Translations under genes and position numbers: made by a program
Shown: positions 60,000 through 64,000 of the stretch, one piece after another
Numbering within the stretch: position 1 is the first letter of the stretch
Layout of the letters: each line of letters starts with the position of its first letter
Notes under the pieces: model-generated
Databases searched by the model: none
Told to the model about the DNA's origin: nothing
The model's input: only the letters and a program-made list of their open reading frames with translations
DNA from: an uncultured Bacilli bacterium
GTDB taxonomy: Bacteria; Bacillota_I; Bacilli_A; RF39; UBA660
Reading direction: 5' to 3'
Assembly (NCBI GenBank): GCA_934098745.1
Contig: CAKOPG010000002.1
Location: 52,693 to 116,692, forward strand
Length of the DNA stretch: 64,000 nucleotides

Positions 60000-60362
60000 A
60001 TGATAAATGATTATATTTATATAAAACTATACAGTAATGTAAATATAAATTCAAGTAATTTAAAAGTTAAGCTAATAAATAAATGTGATAAGATTGCTTT
60101 TAGTGGAAAAACAGATCGTTTTGGAAAAATAAAAATACCAATATGTGATAATGAGGTATATAAGTTAATTGTATATTATAATCTAGCAATTTTAAAAATA
60201 CCTTTAATAGCAAAAAAAGATGAAGTTTATTGTATAAATATTAATAATAACCAGAACAAAGGAAAACATCTTATTACAATAAGGTTAATGGATAAGTATA
60301 ATCCAAGTATTAAAATCAAAGGGGGAAAAATGATAATATGGCAAGACATACAATCCCAATAA
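60000..60362 (+). CDS. Small beta-domain protein of the spore-surface locus
   Basis: A 120-residue protein with no signal peptide, rich in Ile/Lys/Asn. Its core (KLINKCDKIAFSGKTDRFGK, then IKIPICDNEVYKLIV) has the fold pattern of carboxypeptidase-regulatory or Cna-B-like beta-sandwiches, in which a T-D-x-x-G-x turn links strands. GAGGTGA upstream of ATG. It overlaps the next gene by 25 bases and is probably cotranscribed with it. Not recognised further. Confidence 0.62.
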   Translation: MINDYIYIKLYSNVNINSSNLKVKLINKCDKIAFSGKTDRFGKIKIPICDNEVYKLIVYYNLAILKIPLIAKKDEVYCININNNQNKGKHLITIRLMDKYNPSIKIKGGKMIIWQDIQSQ

Positions 60363-60886
60363 CTAATGGTAAGGGAAGCATTGAATTAGTTAATGGAGTA
60401 TATAATGCTACTGCAGTAGTGGGAGGTTATGATGCTTCTACTTTGGATCCAAAGCAATTTACTATAATAGAGGGTACAAATGATTATGCTTTTACTATAA
60501 GTGCAAAAGGTGTTTTAACACTTCATGTTACAGATACTGGAGATAAAACTACGGGTGTTCAAATTATAGGAGCAAAATTTGTAAGAACAGATAGTACTGG
60601 CACCATAAATGGAGTAGAGGCAACAACTGATCATGATGGGAATGCAGTGTTTAATAATGTCCCATTTTCTTCATCGGGAAGTGCGGAAATATATTATAAG
60701 CAGATTACAAGTGATGGAGGACATACATTTGACGATACTGTAAAATCCATTGTTATGACTACATCGACAGAAACTATTGAAATAGCAAACCCATCTGCAC
60801 CTGTTAGAAATATAATGCTTACTGATGCAAGTTTTCCTAATATACCAATAAAAGATGGTCAGATAATATTAGAAGATAATCAATAA
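60338..60886 (+). CDS. Cna-B/SpaA-like beta-domain protein of the spore-surface locus
   Basis: A 182-residue protein of two beta units: residues 1-60 (IPITNGKGSIELVNGVYNAT) and 65-155, a SpaA/Cna-B-like unit (GVLTLHVTDTGDKTTGVQII, then GAKFVRTDSTG, TTDHDGNAVFNNVPFS). There is no signal peptide or sortase signal, unlike classical pilin-type Cna-B proteins, so an internal spore-coat or exosporium role is more likely. The pattern T-D-H-D-G-N-A-x-F repeats that of the upstream small protein. Confidence 0.68.
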   Translation: MARHTIPITNGKGSIELVNGVYNATAVVGGYDASTLDPKQFTIIEGTNDYAFTISAKGVLTLHVTDTGDKTTGVQIIGAKFVRTDSTGTINGVEATTDHDGNAVFNNVPFSSSGSAEIYYKQITSDGGHTFDDTVKSIVMTTSTETIEIANPSAPVRNIMLTDASFPNIPIKDGQIILEDNQ

Positions 60887-60956
60887 AAAGAGTTAGATTA
60901 ATTATAGTGTATATTATTACTTTCAAAGTTGAATCTGAATTAAAATAATTAGTTAG

Positions 60957-61031
60957 TAAGACAAGTAAATAAACTTGTCTTAGTTGACCCAAAATTAAAA
61001 GAAGTAAGTTTGCTATTTTACTTCTTTTTTA
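60957..61031. terminator. Terminators between the spore-surface locus and sortase
   Basis: Two hairpins: TAAGACAAG ... CTTGTCTTA (60957-60982) without T-run, then AAAAGAAGTAA ... TTACTTCTTTT with TTAA (60997-61031). The latter ends plus-strand transcripts and overlaps the sortase stop. Confidence 0.65.
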
Positions 61032-61835
61032 ATTAGTTTAGCATGAACTACCATTTTTTCATTATTATTATAGCAAGTTGATAAAGTAAGTATATTATCT
61101 GTTGATGTAACATTTGTATTGAAATTATGACTACTTCTATTTTTAATCATATCCAAGAAGTTTTGATATTCTGTATCATCATCAAAATCCATTTTCAAGT
61201 AATCACTAGTAGTAGGTATATGATATACACTAAATATTTGCCATAAACTATTTTCGGTTTCAGTAGATATTTTAATAACAAAATTATCTGTATTATTAAG
61301 CCAACCATTGTTTAAAACTTTTCTTAATGTTCCAAACATTGTTTTATCGGTTCTTCCATGAGCATATATAATTGTATTCTTATTATTAGTATTATTGTTC
61401 CTATAATCTAAATACCCATCCTGCTGCATTATATGATTTATTAAAACTATGTGTAAGATAATATTTGTTATCATTTGCTTGAACAAAAGGATAATTAATA
61501 TTTGTGCCATTTACTTTCACCCAACCAACAACATCTGGGTTTGTTCTTTTTAAATCATTAAAATCAACATTTATCATATTCATATTTATATAATCCCAAT
61601 AAGGATTAAATTTTGGTATTTCTTCTTGTTCAATTACTTCTGTATTTTCAGTATCTATTACTTCTTCTACATCTATATCTTCTAGAATATTTGTAATTTC
61701 TTTGTTAGTTTTATTAGAATCCATTTTCCATTTAATTATATTTAATATAGAAATTATTAAGGTTATAATAAGTACAGTAACTATTAAAATAATTATTATA
61801 TTTTTCCATTTAAGTTTTCTTTTCTTTTTATTCAT
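61013..61835 (-). pseudogene. Class B sortase disrupted by a frameshift
   Basis: A first frame (61835 to 61401) encodes an N-terminal membrane helix, an acidic linker and the SrtB start (DVVGWVKVNGTNINYPFVQA, DNKYYLTHSFNKSYNAAGW). A second frame continues DYRNNNNTNNKNTIIYAHGR, DKTMFGTL and TLSTCYNNNEKMVVHAKLI. One base is missing in the T-run at about 61407-61412. The catalytic His (AHGR) and Cys (LSTC) are present; the expected Arg after the Cys is Lys (NEKMVVHA). Class B sortases attach NPQT-type proteins. No substrate gene is adjacent; the NPQTS protein at 13856 is frameshifted too. Confidence 0.82.
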
Positions 61836-61840
61836 ATTAT

Positions 61841-63568
61841 TTATTCCTTTATAAGTGGATTAAAATTTTCAATAGCTTCGATTAACTTTGGATGTTCAAT
61901 AACAAAATGTATAGTTGGATTAGAACTTTTTGAAATAATTACATAATGATTTTTAATAAATGTTATAGTTATATTTTTAAATGTCTTGTTATCTACATAG
62001 TTTATTTCATAATTATTTACTTTTGTTGTGTATTCATTAGTTTGTTTCAAATGTTCCATATACTCTTTATAGGTATAATTTATTTTTTTATCTATGAATA
62101 AATTATTTAGAGAAAGTGATGGAGTATCATTTTTAAACTCATTTTCTTTTATTACATAAATATAATCGTTTACTTTATTATTTTTGAAAATATTATTCAT
62201 ATATTTTAATTCTTCATTCTTATATCTGATTATTTTATCAATATCAGTTTTAGAAAGTTTATTTCTTTTTAATATTTTAATTAGTAGTTCATCAGTTATT
62301 GTAAATAAAGGTAGTGCTGAAAGATACCTTGTTCTATCACATATTATATTTTCATCATTTTTAAGAAATAATTTATATTCTCTTATATTATTTTCTTTAT
62401 AAATTTCCATAAGTGGTTTTGCTTTTTTAAGAAGTAAGTCACTTTTTTCTTTATAGTATCTAATTTCATTTTTATTAGTGGTTAAATAATACATTCCTTT
62501 ATTATGATAACCTTTAATGCATTCTCCAGTTAATGCTACAGTTCTTGAAACATAGTCTAAATGACTGTATACATTGTTTTTTGAATTCTTTAAATAATAT
62601 GGAGATATTTGCCCAGTCATATAAATAGGTATCCAACTTTCTAATCCTAACATCATTTCATTAAAAGGTCTATCAACATTGTGGATAATATTTAAGTGAT
62701 GTCCTTTTTTTAGACACATAGCAATTGCAAACATCCATTTTTTTCCAAAGTTAGTATCTTCTGCCATATCTTCCATTGGCATATCACTACACATGAAAAT
62801 ATCTTCTTTTGACTTTGACAAAACAGTTGCTTTAAAGAAGTTTAATTCTCCTTCTTTCATTTCTTCCAGTCCGTAATAATGTCTTGATTTTGCTTTATAA
62901 AAAGGAATACTAGGAACTTTTAATTTATCAAACTTTATTACTTTTATATAATCATCTAAATTAAAAGAATCAAGATTATACAAAAAATCAGATACTTGGC
63001 TTTTAACTGGAGTTGCTTCACTTGTTAACCAAGCAAATAGAGTGTTATAAAATTTATTATTTGCTAAGTCGCTTTTTTTGCAACCAATAATAGCAGATAG
63101 GTTATTTATATCATCAGGACTTTTATATTTGTTGAAAATATAAGTGCATATTTTATTAGAAAACTCTATTGGATTAGATGGTCTAGCTTTACCATATCTT
63201 ATTCTTGAAATATGTGAGGCATCAAATACAATATATTTTGACATTTCATGAGTATTTATATTAAGCAATGTTATTAAAGTATTTAGGTTATTGCTAAAAT
63301 TAGTATAGTCAAAGTCATCATTTGGAAATGTACTATTAAAGTCATTTACTATTTTATCGAGAGTATATTTGCTTTTCCCTTTTTCTTTGGCAATATTAAA
63401 AAGAGCAGTTGTTAATTTTTTAAGTTGTTCGCTATTTTTTATAGGAGTTCTTTCACCACTTCTATATCTACATATAACTGATTTAGTTAATCCTGATTCT
63501 ATTGACAATTTTTTTGCGGTGCAGTCTAATTCTTCTAAATATCTGTTTAAAACTTCATTAAATTTCAT
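61841..63568 (-). CDS. Large regulator-like protein with two HTH motifs
   Basis: A 575-residue soluble protein. Two Xre-like HTH regions are visible: residues 10-45 (CTAKKLSIESGLTKSVICRY) and about 100-140 (MSKYIVFDASHISRIRYG). A unique middle region follows (KEDIFMCSDMPMEDMAEDTN, KKGHHLNIIHNVDRPFNEMM, LESWIPIYMTGQISPYYLK), then a poorly conserved C-terminus. I know no characterised member. It ends five bases before the sortase start, so the two probably form one transcript, and it diverges from the membrane protein at 63717. A control role over these envelope genes is inference. Confidence 0.7.
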   Translation of the reverse strand: MKFNEVLNRYLEELDCTAKKLSIESGLTKSVICRYRSGERTPIKNSEQLKKLTTALFNIAKEKGKSKYTLDKIVNDFNSTFPNDDFDYTNFSNNLNTLITLLNINTHEMSKYIVFDASHISRIRYGKARPSNPIEFSNKICTYIFNKYKSPDDINNLSAIIGCKKSDLANNKFYNTLFAWLTSEATPVKSQVSDFLYNLDSFNLDDYIKVIKFDKLKVPSIPFYKAKSRHYYGLEEMKEGELNFFKATVLSKSKEDIFMCSDMPMEDMAEDTNFGKKWMFAIAMCLKKGHHLNIIHNVDRPFNEMMLGLESWIPIYMTGQISPYYLKNSKNNVYSHLDYVSRTVALTGECIKGYHNKGMYYLTTNKNEIRYYKEKSDLLLKKAKPLMEIYKENNIREYKLFLKNDENIICDRTRYLSALPLFTITDELLIKILKRNKLSKTDIDKIIRYKNEELKYMNNIFKNNKVNDYIYVIKENEFKNDTPSLSLNNLFIDKKINYTYKEYMEHLKQTNEYTTKVNNYEINYVDNKTFKNITITFIKNHYVIISKSSNPTIHFVIEHPKLIEAIENFNPLIKE

Positions 63569-63647
63569 AACTTATCACTTCCTTAAAAAATATTATACTA
63601 TATTTTTTTAATAATAAAATAAGTTTCCACCAAAAACATTGGTTTTT

Positions 63648-63666
63648 AAGGCAACTCTGTTGTCTT
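63648..63666. promoter_or_regulatory. Hairpin/dyad between the divergent genes
   Basis: AAGGCAAC-tct-GTTGTCTT is an 8-bp dyad (one G-T pair) in the divergent spacer, directly before a possible -35 TTGCTT. It is a candidate site for the two-HTH protein. Confidence 0.4.
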
Positions 63667-63716
63667 GCTTATATTTTTAACTTATAATAATAAATAGGAA
63701 GGAGGAGCGCGATTCT

Positions 63717-64000
63717 ATGAAGATTGGAAAATTAAATATTTCCAAAAAAATTCTTATTGTAATTGGTGTCGTTGCACTTGTTATTATTGGAGGAACAATT
63801 TTACTTACTAAGGGTGGTAGTAAAGGTAAAGGAATACTATATAACCCAGATAAAAACATTAAAATAGTTAAATCAGAGGCAAGCCAAATAGAATTTGAAG
63901 ATTTTAGTAATGGTGATATTACGCTTAAGAAACCAAAGGGATGGAAAGTCATTACAGCAGGAAGTAAAGACCAATATGCAATTAGAGTATATGATCCTAA
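63717..64000 (+). CDS. Membrane-anchored protein, partial (runs off the window)
   Basis: ATG 63717 is preceded by AAGGAGGAG. The 94 visible codons give a basic N-terminus (MKIGKLNISKK), one membrane helix (ILIVIGVVALVIIGGTILLT), a Gly/Lys linker and the start of an outside domain (SQIEFEDFSNGDITLKKPKG, then WKVITAG). The domain start resembles lipoprotein-like PsbP/DUF1795 folds weakly. The gene continues past the window edge. Function unknown. Confidence 0.7.
   Translation, partial: MKIGKLNISKKILIVIGVVALVIIGGTILLTKGGSKGKGILYNPDKNIKIVKSEASQIEFEDFSNGDITLKKPKGWKVITAGSKDQYAIRVYDP

Noticed and set aside
61401..61510. Programmed frameshift in the sortase
   Set aside because: No slippery heptamer with downstream structure is evident, and sortases are not known to need one. 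A one-base deletion is the simpler reading.

Overview
The window is about 64 kb of AT-rich bacterial chromosome that reads in the standard code: TGA ends genes such as the uracil-DNA glycosylase at 13128 and TGG encodes Trp. Gene content and order point to a low-GC Bacillota (Firmicutes) of the Bacilli side. Evidence is the nusA-infB operon, rpsF-ssb-rpsR-rplI-dnaB with walJ nearby, and the Bacillus-like order ywzB-spoIID-spoIIQ-spoIIID-mbl. Spore genes (spoIID, spoIIQ, spoIIID, spoVIF, a CotD-like coat protein) make it an endospore former. Small genes, very low GC and short spacers resemble gut Erysipelotrichia/RF39-like relatives, but that placement is inference.

Layout. 1-5 kb: rimP-nusA-rnpM-infB on the minus strand, followed by an unrecognised family of three-repeat proteins. 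5-11.3 kb: tRNA-Arg, comEB, yidD, a lipid kinase, a methyltransferase, a CotD-like coat gene, ffh, and a two-gene unit of a VanXY-like peptidase and a C26 amidohydrolase. 11.4-15.5 kb: an odd tRNA-Gly with an antisense-like leader, an unknown gene, a glycosylase, and a frameshifted surface protein with a sortase signal. 15.5-41 kb: mostly housekeeping, covering glycolipid synthesis, cysS, the engB and der GTPases, ribosomal proteins, replication helicase, murA, sporulation and cell-shape genes, and pcrA. 41-50 kb: small regulators, membrane proteins, tRNA-Thr, a patatin, an orphan endolysin-like M23 protein, a GntR-ABC operon, pncC and a YbaK deacylase. 50-61 kb: a candidate spore-surface locus of three collagen-like proteins, a beta-helix protein and two small beta-domain proteins, interrupted by an ABC/FtsX exporter, TetR, dgkA and mobile-element debris. 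61-64 kb: a frameshifted class B sortase, a large two-HTH regulator and the start of a membrane-anchored protein.

How the genes fit together. The CotD-like gene and the three collagen-like genes carry an upstream AC-N16/17-CATAnnnT element matching the mother-cell sigma-K/sigma-E promoter class, suggesting one late-sporulation regulon building a filamentous spore surface. Two genes (M23 at 46588, beta-helix protein at 58089) have good ribosome sites but appear to start with AUU. A class B sortase and a sortase-type surface protein are both broken by one-base deletions. No CRISPR array, rRNA operon, intact prophage or intact insertion sequence was seen.
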